47,140 bases of DNA from Lentisphaerota bacterium (GCA_016873715.1 VGWF01000017.1:1-47140), one strand, 5' to 3'. Counted from the first letter of the stretch, positions 26,015 through 35,312 are shown. Numbers and translations: made by a program. Notes: generated by a model from the sequence alone, not told the origin.

Positions 26015-27180
26015 ACGTCGGCATTGACCGCCTGTCGTTCTACGCCCCGTCGTACTTCCTCGACCTGCACAAGCTGGCCGCGGCGCGCGGCGTCGACAAG
26101 GACAAGTACGTCCTCGGCCTCGGCCAGGAGCGGATGGCCGTGCCGCCGCCGGACGAGGACGTCGTCACGATGGCCGCCAGCGCGGCGCTGCCGATCGTCG
26201 AGGCCGGCGGGGCCGGCGATCTGGATCTGCTGATCTTCGCGACCGAGACCGGCGTGGACCAGTCCAAGGCCGCCGCGCTCTTCGTCCACGGCCTCCTCGA
26301 GCTGCCGTCGTCCTGCCGGGCGATCGAGATGAAGGAGGCCTGCTACGGCGCGACCGCCGCCCTGCAACTGGCCTGCGCCTGGGTGGCGGCGCACCCGGAG
26401 CGCTCGGCGCTGATCCTGGGTGCGGACATCGCCCGGTACGACTTGCGCAGCCCGGGCGAGCCGACGCAGGGCGCCGGCGCAATCGCGATGCGCATCGCCG
26501 CCAACCCGCGCATCCTGGCGATCGACCCCGAACACGGGGTCCACGCCGAGGACGTGATGGACTTCTGGCGGCCGAACTACCGCGAGGAGGCGCTGGTCGA
26601 CGGCCAGTACTCCACGCGCGTCTACCTCGCATCGCTGGTCAGCGCCTGGGAACGCTATCGTGCCGCCAGCGGCCGCGGCCTCGACGCCTTTCGCCGCCCG
26701 TGCTTCCACCTCCCGTTCACGCGCATGGCCGAGAAGGCCCAGATGCGCCTGCACCGCGCCGCGGGCCTCCCCGCCCCGACGCCGGAGGACCTGCAGCGCA
26801 TCCTCGGCGATTCGCTCGGGTACAATCGCAACACCGGCAACACCTACGCCGCGTCGCTCTACGAGGGCCTCGTGAGCCTGCTCGACACGTGCCCCGAGGA
26901 TCTCGGCGGCGCCCGGGTCGGCCTCTACAGCTACGGCTCCGGCTGCATGGCCGAGTTCTTCAGCGGCGTGGTGCAGCCGGGGTACCGCGAGGCGCTTTTC
27001 GCCGCCCGGCATCGCGCGATGTTCGACGCGCGGATCGAACTCGACTACCAGCAGTACGAGGATATCTTTCACCTGGCCCTTCCGAAGGACGGCGGCGAGC
27101 ATGCGTTCGCGCAGTACCGGACGGGTTCGTTCCGCTTCGCCGGCTTGAGCCAGCACAAGCGGATCTACGAGGCGCTATGA
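26011..27180 (+). CDS. mvaS: Hydroxymethylglutaryl-CoA synthase
   Basis: 389 aa. The thiolase-fold catalytic residues are visible: general-base Glu in GLGQERMAVPPPDED, nucleophilic Cys in EMKEACYGATAAL, His in PCFHLPFTRMAEKAQ, and the NTGNTYAASLYEGL and YSYGSGCMAEFF motifs. It condenses acetyl-CoA with acetoacetyl-CoA to HMG-CoA, the substrate of the reductase encoded upstream. The start overlaps the isomerase stop, and its own stop overlaps the mevalonate kinase start, each as ATGA. Confidence 0.95.
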   Translation: MNVGIDRLSFYAPSYFLDLHKLAAARGVDKDKYVLGLGQERMAVPPPDEDVVTMAASAALPIVEAGGAGDLDLLIFATETGVDQSKAAALFVHGLLELPSSCRAIEMKEACYGATAALQLACAWVAAHPERSALILGADIARYDLRSPGEPTQGAGAIAMRIAANPRILAIDPEHGVHAEDVMDFWRPNYREEALVDGQYSTRVYLASLVSAWERYRAASGRGLDAFRRPCFHLPFTRMAEKAQMRLHRAAGLPAPTPEDLQRILGDSLGYNRNTGNTYAASLYEGLVSLLDTCPEDLGGARVGLYSYGSGCMAEFFSGVVQPGYREALFAARHRAMFDARIELDYQQYEDIFHLALPKDGGEHAFAQYRTGSFRFAGLSQHKRIYEAL

Positions 27181-28190
27181 AGGCGATAGCCCCGGGCAAG
27201 CTGATCCTGAGCGGCGAGCACTCGGTCGTCTACGGCCGGCCGGCGATCGCGATGGCGATCGACCGCAGCGCCGTGGCCGAGATCACCGCCGGCGCGGAGG
27301 GTGAGGACCGCGTTTCGATCGACCTCAGCGACCTGCGCCAGCGCGAGTCCTACACGCTCATGGCCCTTCGGGATTTCAAGGGCCGCGTCCTCAAGAATTA
27401 CCGGATGTTCCTCAACGGCGAGCTCGGCATCCGCGACGTGCTTCGCAAGCCGATCGACCTGTTCCAGTACGCGTTCATCATCGTCCTCGACGGCCTTCAC
27501 ATGAAGCTGGGCCAGGGCCTCGACATCCGCCTCCGGTCGAACATCCCGATGGGCTGCGGGATGGGCTCGTCCGCCGCGACAATCCTCAGCGTGCTCCGCG
27601 GCGTCGGCCACTACTTCCGCGTCGACTTCCGCCCGGACTGGTACTACGAGTACAGCCTCGAGGCGGAGCGCATGCAGCACGGCTTCCCGAGCGGCGTCGA
27701 TTCCTACATCTCGTTGCACGGCGGCTGCGCGCGCTTCCGGGACGGCAAGGCCGAGCGCATCCCGCTTCCGCGGCTTCCGATCACGCTCGTCAACACCGGC
27801 ACGCCCGCGACGACGACCGGCGAGTGCGTCGCCGAGGTCCGGCGTCGCCACGAGAAGGACGCCGCCCTGTGGAACGCGTTCGAGGCGACCACCCTCCGGC
27901 TCGAGCAGGCGCTCGCGCGCAACGATTCCGAGGAGGCGATGGCCGCGATCCGCGGAAACCAGCGGCTCCTGACCCGGATCGGCGTCGTCCCGGCCCGCGT
28001 GTCCGACTTCATCGCCGCCGTCGAGAACCGCGGCGGCGCGGCGAAGGTGTGCGGCGCCGGCGCGGTCGGCGGGGATGCGGGCGGCGTCGTCATGGTCACC
28101 GGAATCCGGCCGCCCGCCGACCTCTGCGAGGCCTTCGGTTACTCGTTGGTGCCCGTCCGCGGCGAGCCGCTGGGCGTGCGGATCGTCTGA
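27177..28190 (+). CDS. mvk: Mevalonate kinase (GHMP family)
   Basis: 337 aa. APGKLILSGEHSVVYGRPA is the N-terminal substrate motif of mevalonate kinases, PMGCGMGSSAA is the GHMP ATP-binding loop, and GAAKVCGAGAVGGDAGG is motif 3. It phosphorylates mevalonate with ATP. The gene overlaps mvaS by 4 bp and closes the operon. Phosphomevalonate kinase and diphosphomevalonate decarboxylase are not in the window and must lie elsewhere if the pathway is complete. Another GHMP specificity is possible but unlikely in this context. Confidence 0.9.
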   Translation: MKAIAPGKLILSGEHSVVYGRPAIAMAIDRSAVAEITAGAEGEDRVSIDLSDLRQRESYTLMALRDFKGRVLKNYRMFLNGELGIRDVLRKPIDLFQYAFIIVLDGLHMKLGQGLDIRLRSNIPMGCGMGSSAATILSVLRGVGHYFRVDFRPDWYYEYSLEAERMQHGFPSGVDSYISLHGGCARFRDGKAERIPLPRLPITLVNTGTPATTTGECVAEVRRRHEKDAALWNAFEATTLRLEQALARNDSEEAMAAIRGNQRLLTRIGVVPARVSDFIAAVENRGGAAKVCGAGAVGGDAGGVVMVTGIRPPADLCEAFGYSLVPVRGEPLGVRIV

Positions 28191-28214
28191 CCCCGCGGCG
28201 CGTCCTGCCCCCGC

Positions 28215-28242
28215 TTGACCGCCACGCTTTCTCGCGTACGTT
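28215..28242 (+). promoter_or_regulatory. Possible promoter of the zinc-ribbon gene
   Basis: TTGACC (28215-28220), 16 nt, TACGTT (28237-28242), 33 nt before the ATG at 28276. The -35 is good and the -10 is weak. Confidence 0.4.
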
Positions 28243-28275
28243 GATGGGGTCCGTCGTGCGAGGGAGAGGGGTATC

Positions 28276-28680
28276 ATGTCTGTCTACTGTCCTGATTGCG
28301 GTCACCTTCTGCAGAACAGCGCCGGGCAGGACGCCGTGGATCTTTCGTGCGGCCGCTGCCGGCGCCCGCTGGGAGATCCGAATCACACGCCGGTCCCCGC
28401 GCTGGCCGAGCGCGGTCTGAAGATCCTCCTCACCGGGTCGATTCCGATGGCGGTCGCCTGGGTCCTGGCCGGCGCGCTGCTCGTGGCGCTCGCGGCCTGC
28501 CTGGCCTTTCCGGTCGCGGTTCACCGGGCGCTTGCCTCCCTGGGTCCGGCGGTCGCCGGGGGCGGCGGGGCGGGAATCCCGCTCCGGCTGGTGGAGATCC
28601 TGTCCGTCGTGATCGGGCTTTGCGCCCTGTTCGTCCTGGTCCGTCTGCCCACGCGGCGGCGGTCACAGGGCCGGATGTGA
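28276..28680 (+). CDS. Small zinc-ribbon membrane protein
   Basis: 134 aa. Two Cys pairs (CPDC at residues 5-8 and CGRC about 20 residues later) form a zinc-ribbon, followed by two hydrophobic helices (about 51-80 and 100-120) and a basic end. No family is recognised; zinc-ribbon plus two helices is a common layout of uncharacterised bacterial proteins. GGGAGAGGGG precedes the ATG. The last 18 bp overlap the 3-prime end of the convergent GltD-like gene. Confidence 0.7.
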   Translation: MSVYCPDCGHLLQNSAGQDAVDLSCGRCRRPLGDPNHTPVPALAERGLKILLTGSIPMAVAWVLAGALLVALAACLAFPVAVHRALASLGPAVAGGGGAGIPLRLVEILSVVIGLCALFVLVRLPTRRRSQGRM

Positions 28681-30399
28681 TGCGGCCCCTTCGCCCCGGG
28701 GTGTCCGCACCCACGACACCCTCTGCACGCCGATGCACTTCACGGGACAGACCTCGAGACACGCGTTGCACCGGATGCAGTCGGCCTGGTTGATGAAGTA
28801 GTCGTGCCGCGCCGCATCCGGAGCGAGGCTCCAGTCTCGTTCCTGCCATCCGGCGAGCCGTTCTTCAGGATCCCGGTCGATCCGCTTCACGCGAACGATG
28901 CACGCGGGCCGCGGCTTCACCTCGACGCACTGGTCGCAGTAGATGCAGCGGCTCATGTCGATCTCGTACTTGTAGTGGCAGAGGTAGCAGCGTTGCGCCT
29001 CCGTACGCGCCGCCGCGTCGCCGAAGCCGGTCTCCACCTCGGCCGCCGCCGTTCGTTCCTCGAGCGGGATCGCCGGCATCGGCTGCCGGGGGATCGCGTC
29101 CAGCGCCCGGCCGCGGGGCTGCGCCCGGCCGTTCCGGATCCGCGCGGCTTCCGCGACTCGCCGGCCGCCCATCAGCCGGGCGTCGACCTGCGCGGCAATC
29201 TCCTTCGCGTCGGCGATCGCCCCGATCAGGGACGACGATCCTCGTGCGAAATCGCCGGCGAACACCACGTTCGGCGGCAGGTCCCGTCCCCCGAGCCATG
29301 CCCGGTCCGGCGTCTGGCCCGTGGCGGACAGCACATGATCCGCCTCGATCTCGAACTCCGAGCCGGGAATCGCCTCCGGCCGCCGCCGGCCGGATCCGTC
29401 GGGTTCGCCGGGCCGCGTGCGGATGAACCGGACCCGCGCCACTTTCCCGGCGCTCCCGATGTACGCGACCGGCGCCACCTGCAGGTCGAACGGGATCCCC
29501 TCGTGCTCGACCTCCTCGCGCTCGCCGGGTGTCACCGCGATCTCCTGGAGCGAGCGGCGGTAGCAGACCTTCACCGACTCCGCCCCGAGCCGAAGGGCGA
29601 CCCGGGCACAGTCCATGGCCGTGAACCCGCCGCCGATCACCGTAACGCGCCGGCCCACCGCGGTCCGCCCGCCCTCGTTCACCGCCGACAGGAACGGAAG
29701 GCCCGCTTCCACGCCTTCGAGGTCCGATCCCGGCAGCGCCGGCAGGTTCGGCCGGAATGCGCCGGCCGCAACGATGACCGCATCGTGCTCCGCCGCCAGC
29801 CGCTCCAGCGGCAGATCCGCCCCGCCGGCGTCCACGCCGCACCGGATCTCCACGCCTTGCGCCTCGACCTGGCGAATCTCCCTGTCGACGATCGCCCGGG
29901 GCAGTCGGAACGCGGGGATCCCAAGCCGCAAGAGGCCGCCGGGCCTTTCGTGTCGCTCGAAGACCGTCACCCGGTGGCCCCACAGCGTCAGCTCCCGCGC
30001 GGCCGCGAGGCCCGCGACCCCGGCGCCGACGACGGCGATCCTCTTTCCGGTGGACGCGAAGATCCGCGGGAGGATGACCGGCTCCGAACGCCCCAGGAAG
30101 TCGGCGGCCGATCGCTTGGAAAAGCAGATGGCGACGGACTCGCCGAGCCCCTCCCATCCATGGCGGCACGGCTTCTCGCACGGACGCGAACAGACCCGGC
30201 CGAGGATCGCGGGAAAGACATTGTCGGCCAGGTTGATCCGGTAGGCCGCCTCGTAGTCGCCCCGGGAGATGGCCTCCAGGTAGCCCGGGATGTCCGTGTG
30301 CGCCGGACACGCCGCCTGGCACGGGATGTTCCGCGCCAGCCAGTCGAAGTCCTTCGGCCTTGCGGCGAGTCCTTCGCGCTCCGACAGGGCGGTGTCCAT
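28663..30399 (-). CDS. GltD-like FAD/NAD(P) oxidoreductase with C-terminal ferredoxin domain
   Basis: 578 aa. The N-terminal Fe-S domain has CQAACPAHTDIPGYL and CSRPCEKPCRHGWEG; the FAD site GAGVAGLAAARE lies near 125 and the NAD(P) site GGGFTAMDCAR near 255, as in the glutamate synthase small subunit. The C-terminal 100 residues add two Fe-S motifs, CIYCDQC...PAC and CIRCNACLEVCPVKC. The enzyme should pass electrons between NAD(P)H and an iron-sulfur partner, as in GltD or SfrB-type proteins; no partner subunit is adjacent, so the acceptor is unknown. It follows the membrane protein gene by 12 bp. Confidence 0.85.
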   Translation of the reverse strand: MDTALSEREGLAARPKDFDWLARNIPCQAACPAHTDIPGYLEAISRGDYEAAYRINLADNVFPAILGRVCSRPCEKPCRHGWEGLGESVAICFSKRSAADFLGRSEPVILPRIFASTGKRIAVVGAGVAGLAAARELTLWGHRVTVFERHERPGGLLRLGIPAFRLPRAIVDREIRQVEAQGVEIRCGVDAGGADLPLERLAAEHDAVIVAAGAFRPNLPALPGSDLEGVEAGLPFLSAVNEGGRTAVGRRVTVIGGGFTAMDCARVALRLGAESVKVCYRRSLQEIAVTPGEREEVEHEGIPFDLQVAPVAYIGSAGKVARVRFIRTRPGEPDGSGRRRPEAIPGSEFEIEADHVLSATGQTPDRAWLGGRDLPPNVVFAGDFARGSSSLIGAIADAKEIAAQVDARLMGGRRVAEAARIRNGRAQPRGRALDAIPRQPMPAIPLEERTAAAEVETGFGDAAARTEAQRCYLCHYKYEIDMSRCIYCDQCVEVKPRPACIVRVKRIDRDPEERLAGWQERDWSLAPDAARHDYFINQADCIRCNACLEVCPVKCIGVQRVSWVRTPRGEGAASHPAL

Positions 30400-30411
30400 G
30401 ACCCTCGCGCC

Positions 30412-31059
30412 CTACGGCGCGGGTGCGGCCGGCGGAGGCGGGCTCAGCCGGACCAGCGGATCACCCTCCGCCGCCGCGGGCGCGCCGGGCCCCCCGTTCA
30501 TCTTCCGGTACGCAACGGCGAGCACGCAGTAGTAGAACGGCATGGTCACGAAGATCCCGATGCAGCAGGCGATGAACCCCAACGTGGACACGATGCTCGC
30601 GACCACGACCAGGGCCAGCAGCACCCAGAAGTTCTCCTTCACCATCTCGTAACTCGCGAGGATGGACGGCCAGAAATCCATCTTCTTCTCCACGATCAGG
30701 AAGATGGAGAACATCGTCAGCGTGGAGAGCACCCATGTCGCCACGGACGACAACGGCCCGAGCACCATCCCGACCAGCATGGATACGCCCAGCACAACCA
30801 GCATCAGAAGAAACGACGGAAGGAAGAACTGGAAGCCCTTGAACACATCGCCGGCCTGCGGCTTCGGCGACGTTCCGTCCAGAAGCCCCAGCGTCACGAT
30901 GACCACGCCTGCGTAGAGCGGCCCGCTGAGGATGAACGCCGTGAAGCTTGAGAGAATCATCGCGATCAGGTTTGCGAGCAGCAGAACCGCGAAGTTCTCC
31001 TTGTAGAGTTTGAAGGCCTCCTGCATCCATCCGCCGAAGTCCACGTCGATCTTGCTCAT
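30412..31059 (-). CDS. Polytopic membrane protein, DUF975-like
   Basis: 215 aa with four to five hydrophobic helices starting near residue 20, spaced as in DUF975-type or glycerophosphoryl-diester-associated membrane proteins (EAFKLYKENFAVLLLANLIA, later EMVKENFWVLLALVVVAS). The C-terminus is Pro/Ala-rich. No function is known. ATG 31059 has GGAGGG upstream; the longer open frame to 31248 has no support. It probably forms an operon with the GltD-like gene. Confidence 0.65.
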   Translation of the reverse strand: MSKIDVDFGGWMQEAFKLYKENFAVLLLANLIAMILSSFTAFILSGPLYAGVVIVTLGLLDGTSPKPQAGDVFKGFQFFLPSFLLMLVVLGVSMLVGMVLGPLSSVATWVLSTLTMFSIFLIVEKKMDFWPSILASYEMVKENFWVLLALVVVASIVSTLGFIACCIGIFVTMPFYYCVLAVAYRKMNGGPGAPAAAEGDPLVRLSPPPPAAPAP

Positions 31060-31184
31060 GGCAATCCCTCCGCCGGCGCCGGTTTCGCACGGATGCGCCT
31101 GCCGCGACTCTAAACCCCCGCCCCGCGGGCCGCAAGCCACGTCCGAAACCTGTTCCATGGAGACACGAGACGACGGATCTGGAG

Positions 31185-31204
31185 GGCGCCGCTCCGTCGG
31201 CGCC
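31185..31204. repeat. GC-rich hairpin with CTCCGT loop, second copy
   Basis: Arms GGCGCCG / CGGCGCC around loop CTCCGT, same loop and size as 2897-2916. Just beyond it, GAAGGATCG (31220-31228) and CGATCCTTC (31258-31266) form another inverted repeat 16 bp past the ABC-F stop codon, which could terminate that gene although no T-run follows. Confidence 0.5.
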
Positions 31205-31281
31205 GTTCGGGAGGCCCTTGAAGGATCGTTCGTTCCCGATCGCCCCACCGTGGCCGCCGATCCTTCGGGCCCTGGCGGGCG

Positions 31282-33222
31282 TCAGTTTCCGTCCAGTTCC
31301 TGGAGCTTCACGCCCGCGCTTTCCCACTCGGTCATGGCCAGCGGTAGCTCCGTACGGATCTCCCCGAGCCGCCGGCTGACGGCGGCGTAGTCCACCAGGG
31401 AGGGATCGTCGAACCGCGCGATCAACTCCGCCTGTTCCTTCTCGAGCGCGGCGATCCGCTCCTCCGCCTCGCGCACCGCCTTCAGGAGTGGAAGCCTCAG
31501 TTTCCGGACCTCCTCGCGTTTCAGGGCGCGCTCGCGACGGCCCGTCTTCCGGTCAGTCCCGTCGGGTGCCGTCGCCGGGCCCTCCGCGGCCGCGGGCCCC
31601 GCCGCCGCCGCATCGGCCGCCACCTTCTCGCGGTAGTAGTCGTACCCCCCGGCGTAGGGCGTGATGAACGGAGGGGTCATCGCGATCACCGTGGTCGCCA
31701 CGCGGCGCACGAACTCCACGTCGTGGCTCACGAAACAGAGCGTTCCCTGGTAATCCGCCAGCGCCCGCTCCAGCGCCTCGCGCGCCGCGATGTCGAGGTG
31801 CGTCGTCGGCTCGTCCAGGAGCAGGAAGTTCGGCGGGTTGGCCAGCAGGCGGGCGAAGGCCAGCCGCATCGTCTCGCCGCCGCTCAGCACGCGGACCTTC
31901 TTCTCGACCGTGTCCCCGCTGAAGAAGAAGCCGCCGAGCAGGCTTCGCAGTTCCCGCTCGCCGCGATCCGGCGCGGCGGCCTTGACGGTCTCCAGCACCG
32001 TCCGGTCGGGGTCGAGGATCTCGGCGAATTCCTGGGACTGGTACCCCGGAACCACGTTGTGCCCGGGCACCCTCCGCCCCTCCCCCGCCTCGATCCGCCC
32101 GGCGAGCAGCCGGAGCAGCGTGGTCTTTCCGAACCCGTTGTAGCCGACGAGCGCGATCTTGTCGCCGCGCATGATTCGCAGGGTGATGTCCCGGAGCACC
32201 CAGCGCGTCCCGTCGTACGTCACGCCGGCGTTCTCGATCCTCATCACCTCCGCCCCGCAGGGCGGCGGCGGCGCAATGCGGATCTCCACGGCACGCGGCG
32301 CCGCCACGGCCTCCTCCACGGGATCCATCCGTTCCAGCATCTTGATGCGGCTCTGGACCTGCGCCGCCTTGCTGGCCTTGAACCGGAAGCGGTCGACGAA
32401 CCGCTCGATCTCCTCCCTGCGCTTTGCCGCGGCGGCGCGGCCCGCCTCGAATTGCTCCCAGCGCAGGTCGCGCTGCTTCGCGGCGAAGGCCTGGTTTCCC
32501 TCGTAGCGCGTCACGCGACCGCCCGTCACGTCCACCGTCACCGACGTCAGCGTGTTCAGCAGGAACCGGTCGTGCGAGATCAGCAGCAGCGTGCCGGCGA
32601 AGTCGCGCAGGTGCCGCTGCAACCACTCGACCGCGGGCAGGTCGAGGTAGTTCGTCGGTTCGTCGAGAAGCAGCAGGTCCGGCCGGGCGATCAGCGCGCG
32701 CGTCAGCTCGGCGCGCATCTGCCAGCCGCCGCTGAATTCGCGCAGCGGACGGTGCAGCTCCGACGCCTGGAATCCCAGGCCGCCCAGCGCCGCGGCGGCC
32801 CGGTTGCGCAGTTCGTATCCCCCCTCGTGTTCGAAGGCGCTCTGCAACTCGCCGAGGCGGCGGAGGTCGCGGTCGTGCGCGGGGCCCGCGTCCTCTTCGG
32901 AAAGCCGCGCCTCGATCGTCTCGATCTCGTGCTGCATCTCGCGCACGGCCGGCAGCGCGTCCTCCGCGAAGTCCAGGACCGTCAGGTCCCCGGAGGCCCC
33001 AACCCCCTTCTGGCGCAGGTGCCCGATGCGGACATCGCGGGGAACCTGGATCGATCCCCGGTCGGGCGCGAGATCGCCGACGACCAGGTGAAACAGCGTG
33101 GTCTTCCCGGCGCCGTTCGGGCCGACGATGCCGACCCGCTCCCGCTCGTTGATCCGGAGCGAGACCTCGTCAAGGATCGGCCGTCCGCCGAGCGCGACGG
33201 ATACGTTGTGAAAGTCCAGCAT
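31282..33222 (-). CDS. ABC-F family ATPase (Uup/YheS-type)
   Basis: 646 aa with two ABC domains and no membrane segment. Domain 1: GPNGAGKTT (34-42), FSGGWQMR, LLLLDEPTNYLD; the linker FRFKASKAAQVQSRIKMLER is the ABC-F P-site tRNA interaction region; domain 2: GYNGFGKTT, LSGGETMR, LLLDEPTTHLD. A Glu/Arg-rich coiled coil ends the protein. ABC-F proteins act on the ribosome, relieving stalls or conferring antibiotic protection; the Uup/YheS-like layout favours a housekeeping role. The gene is monocistronic, ending 222 bp from the upstream start of the membrane-protein gene. Confidence 0.9.
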   Translation of the reverse strand: MLDFHNVSVALGGRPILDEVSLRINERERVGIVGPNGAGKTTLFHLVVGDLAPDRGSIQVPRDVRIGHLRQKGVGASGDLTVLDFAEDALPAVREMQHEIETIEARLSEEDAGPAHDRDLRRLGELQSAFEHEGGYELRNRAAAALGGLGFQASELHRPLREFSGGWQMRAELTRALIARPDLLLLDEPTNYLDLPAVEWLQRHLRDFAGTLLLISHDRFLLNTLTSVTVDVTGGRVTRYEGNQAFAAKQRDLRWEQFEAGRAAAAKRREEIERFVDRFRFKASKAAQVQSRIKMLERMDPVEEAVAAPRAVEIRIAPPPPCGAEVMRIENAGVTYDGTRWVLRDITLRIMRGDKIALVGYNGFGKTTLLRLLAGRIEAGEGRRVPGHNVVPGYQSQEFAEILDPDRTVLETVKAAAPDRGERELRSLLGGFFFSGDTVEKKVRVLSGGETMRLAFARLLANPPNFLLLDEPTTHLDIAAREALERALADYQGTLCFVSHDVEFVRRVATTVIAMTPPFITPYAGGYDYYREKVAADAAAAGPAAAEGPATAPDGTDRKTGRRERALKREEVRKLRLPLLKAVREAEERIAALEKEQAELIARFDDPSLVDYAAVSRRLGEIRTELPLAMTEWESAGVKLQELDGN

Positions 33223-33298
33223 CCGGGAATCCTACGGAATGGCGCCCCCGAACCAAGATCCAAGTTCCGCGCGCCGGCCGGTCCTTCGTTTGGGCTCC

Positions 33299-33326
33299 TT
33301 GACTTTGCCCCGGAATACCCGATAAT
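33299..33326 (+). promoter_or_regulatory. Promoter of tRNA-Gln
   Basis: TTGACT (33299-33304), 16 nt, GATAAT (33321-33326); the mature tRNA begins 15 nt later. It is the best match to a sigma-70-type promoter in the window. Confidence 0.8.
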
Positions 33327-33340
33327 CCGCGCGTTTCGAC

Positions 33341-33414
33341 TGCCGGATGGTGTAATGGTAGCACCGCAGACTCTGGATCTGCTTGTCTAGGTTCGAATCC
33401 TAGTCCGGCAACCA
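33341..33414 (+). tRNA. trnQ: tRNA-Gln (anticodon CUG)
   Basis: The acceptor stem TGCCGGA / TCCGGCA closes the cloverleaf; the anticodon stem GCAGA / TCTGC frames the loop CTCTGGA with anticodon CTG, which reads CAG (Gln); the T-arm is CTAGG-TTCGAAT-CCTAG. The CCA end is encoded (33412-33414). No integrase or attachment-site duplication is seen next to it. Confidence 0.95.
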
Positions 33415-33427
33415 CCCGCGCCGCGAC

Positions 33428-35197
33428 TCAGCCATTGAAGTACAGGTACGCGGCCACGATCACCGCCATGACGACGGCCGAGCCGGCGATGTCGCGCCAA
33501 TCGTAGCTCGTCCGGGACGCCGCCCGGTCCTCGTCGCTCACCGTTCCGTACGTCAGCCCCGCGATCCGCGCGTAGTCGGGCTTCGCCGTCGCCAGGCTCA
33601 CGCCGATCATCACCGCCACGGTGACCAGGAAGATCAGGAGGCTGTAGTACTGGAAGTAGATCTTGTGCACGATCCAGAGCAGCGAGCCCTCGGCGTACTG
33701 GTGCCCGAAGAGCTTCACCGGCGTGTCCACCCCCAGCCGGAACAGCCCGAGCAGGAACCCCACCACGAGGGCCGAGAGGCAGCCCTTGCTGTTGGCCCGC
33801 TTCATGAACACGCCCAGGAAGAACACGGTGAAGATCGGCGGGGCCAGGTACCCCTGCACGCTCTGGAGGTAGTCGTAGAGGCCCTTGGCGCCGCGGATCA
33901 CCGGGATCCACATCAGCCCCACGATCACCATCACGCCCGTCGCCACTCGGCCGATCCATACGAGCTGGTGTTGCGATGCGTTCCGGTGGAACTTCGAGTA
34001 GAAATCCATCGTGAACAGCGTCGAGCAGGCGTTGAACACGCCAGCCAGCGAGCTCATCAGCGCGGCCAGCAGCCCGGCCACCACGATGCCTCTCACCCCC
34101 ACCGGCAGCAGATGCATGACCATCAGCGGAAACGCCGCCTGGCTGGCCCCGGGATCCAGTTTTCCGCCGGGCATCAGCGTGGCCGTGAGCGCGGGCGACG
34201 CTCCGGACTTCGCCACGGCGTAACAGATCATGCCGGGCACGATGAAGATGAACACCGGCAGCAGCTTCAGGAACCCGGCGAAGATGCTCCCCCGGCGCGC
34301 CTCGCGCTCCCCGTTTGCGCCGAGAGCCCGCTGAACGATGTACTGGTCCGTGCACCAGTACCACAGGCCGATGATCGGGGCGCAGAACAGCATTCCAAGC
34401 CACGGGTAGTTTCCGTTGAAGTACCAGGCCTGGCGGACGACCTGGCCCGCGGCGTTCGTGACCTCCACCGGCGCCCACGTTCCTTCCACGCCGTGGGGAA
34501 CGAGGGGCTTCCAGAGGTTGAACATCTCGCTGCCGCACACCTCCCGCAGTTCCGACCATCCGCCCAGCGCCTTCAATCCGAAGACCGTGACCAGCGCCGA
34601 TCCGAGGATCAGGATCAGCGTCTGCAACGCCTCGGTGTAGGCAACCGCCCGCATCCCGCCGAGAACCGTATAGGCCCCGGTCAGCACCACCACAAGCAGG
34701 GAGCCCACCCAGAAGCTGTCCAGGGTCACCGAACCGACCTGGATCTGCAGTTCCGGCAGCAGATAGCCGAACACGATGCCGCCGGCAAAGATGCCGACCG
34801 CGATCTTGGTCACCACGTACGCGAAGAGTGAGATGATCGACAGAACCCACCGGCTGTTCGGCGAAAAGCGTCGTTCGAGGAACTCCGGCATCGTGAACAC
34901 GCGGGACCGCATGTAGAACGGTACGAAGACCCACGCGAGCACCAACAGGCACCAGGCATGCAGTTCGTAGTGGGCCATCGCCACTCCGTCCGTGCAGCCC
35001 GACCCGGCAAGGCCCACCAAGTGCTCCGACCCGATGTTGGATGCGAAGATCGACGCGCCCACGATCCACCAGCCGAGGTTCCGGCCGGCGAGGAAGTAGT
35101 CGTCGGCCGTGTCCTTCGCCTTGTTGATCACCCACCAGGCAAGACCCAGCAACAACGCGAAGTACCCGCCGATCACGACCCAGTCCAAGGTTGCCAT
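33428..35197 (-). CDS. Sodium/sugar symporter, SGLT-type (SSS family)
   Basis: 589 aa with about 14 helices. Stretches typical of the SGLT branch are clear: SNIGSEHLVGLAGSG, GMRAVAYTEALQTLILILG, WCTDQYIVQRALGA and LAALMSSLAGVFNACSTLF. Such proteins import glucose, galactose or myo-inositol with Na+. The start ATG 35197 is preferred over the longer frame because GGGGAGGGG precedes it and the first helix begins there. It ends 14 bp from the convergent tRNA-Gln. The sugar is unknown; it may serve the oxidoreductases at the left end of the window, but nothing links them directly. Confidence 0.88.
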   Translation of the reverse strand: MATLDWVVIGGYFALLLGLAWWVINKAKDTADDYFLAGRNLGWWIVGASIFASNIGSEHLVGLAGSGCTDGVAMAHYELHAWCLLVLAWVFVPFYMRSRVFTMPEFLERRFSPNSRWVLSIISLFAYVVTKIAVGIFAGGIVFGYLLPELQIQVGSVTLDSFWVGSLLVVVLTGAYTVLGGMRAVAYTEALQTLILILGSALVTVFGLKALGGWSELREVCGSEMFNLWKPLVPHGVEGTWAPVEVTNAAGQVVRQAWYFNGNYPWLGMLFCAPIIGLWYWCTDQYIVQRALGANGEREARRGSIFAGFLKLLPVFIFIVPGMICYAVAKSGASPALTATLMPGGKLDPGASQAAFPLMVMHLLPVGVRGIVVAGLLAALMSSLAGVFNACSTLFTMDFYSKFHRNASQHQLVWIGRVATGVMVIVGLMWIPVIRGAKGLYDYLQSVQGYLAPPIFTVFFLGVFMKRANSKGCLSALVVGFLLGLFRLGVDTPVKLFGHQYAEGSLLWIVHKIYFQYYSLLIFLVTVAVMIGVSLATAKPDYARIAGLTYGTVSDEDRAASRTSYDWRDIAGSAVVMAVIVAAYLYFNG

Positions 35198-35312
35198 GCG
35201 TTCCCCTCCCCTTCCGCCGTCCTGCCGCCCCGCGGTCCGGCTCCCATTCCTTAGTGCTCTTAACAAATCCTCGGGCCCGCAGCAAGATCCTGCGGGGTGC
35301 GGGCGGTGCGGA

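Noticed and set aside
33341-33414. tRNA-Gln as integration site of a mobile island
   Set aside because: No integrase, no duplicated tRNA end and ordinary housekeeping genes on both sides.
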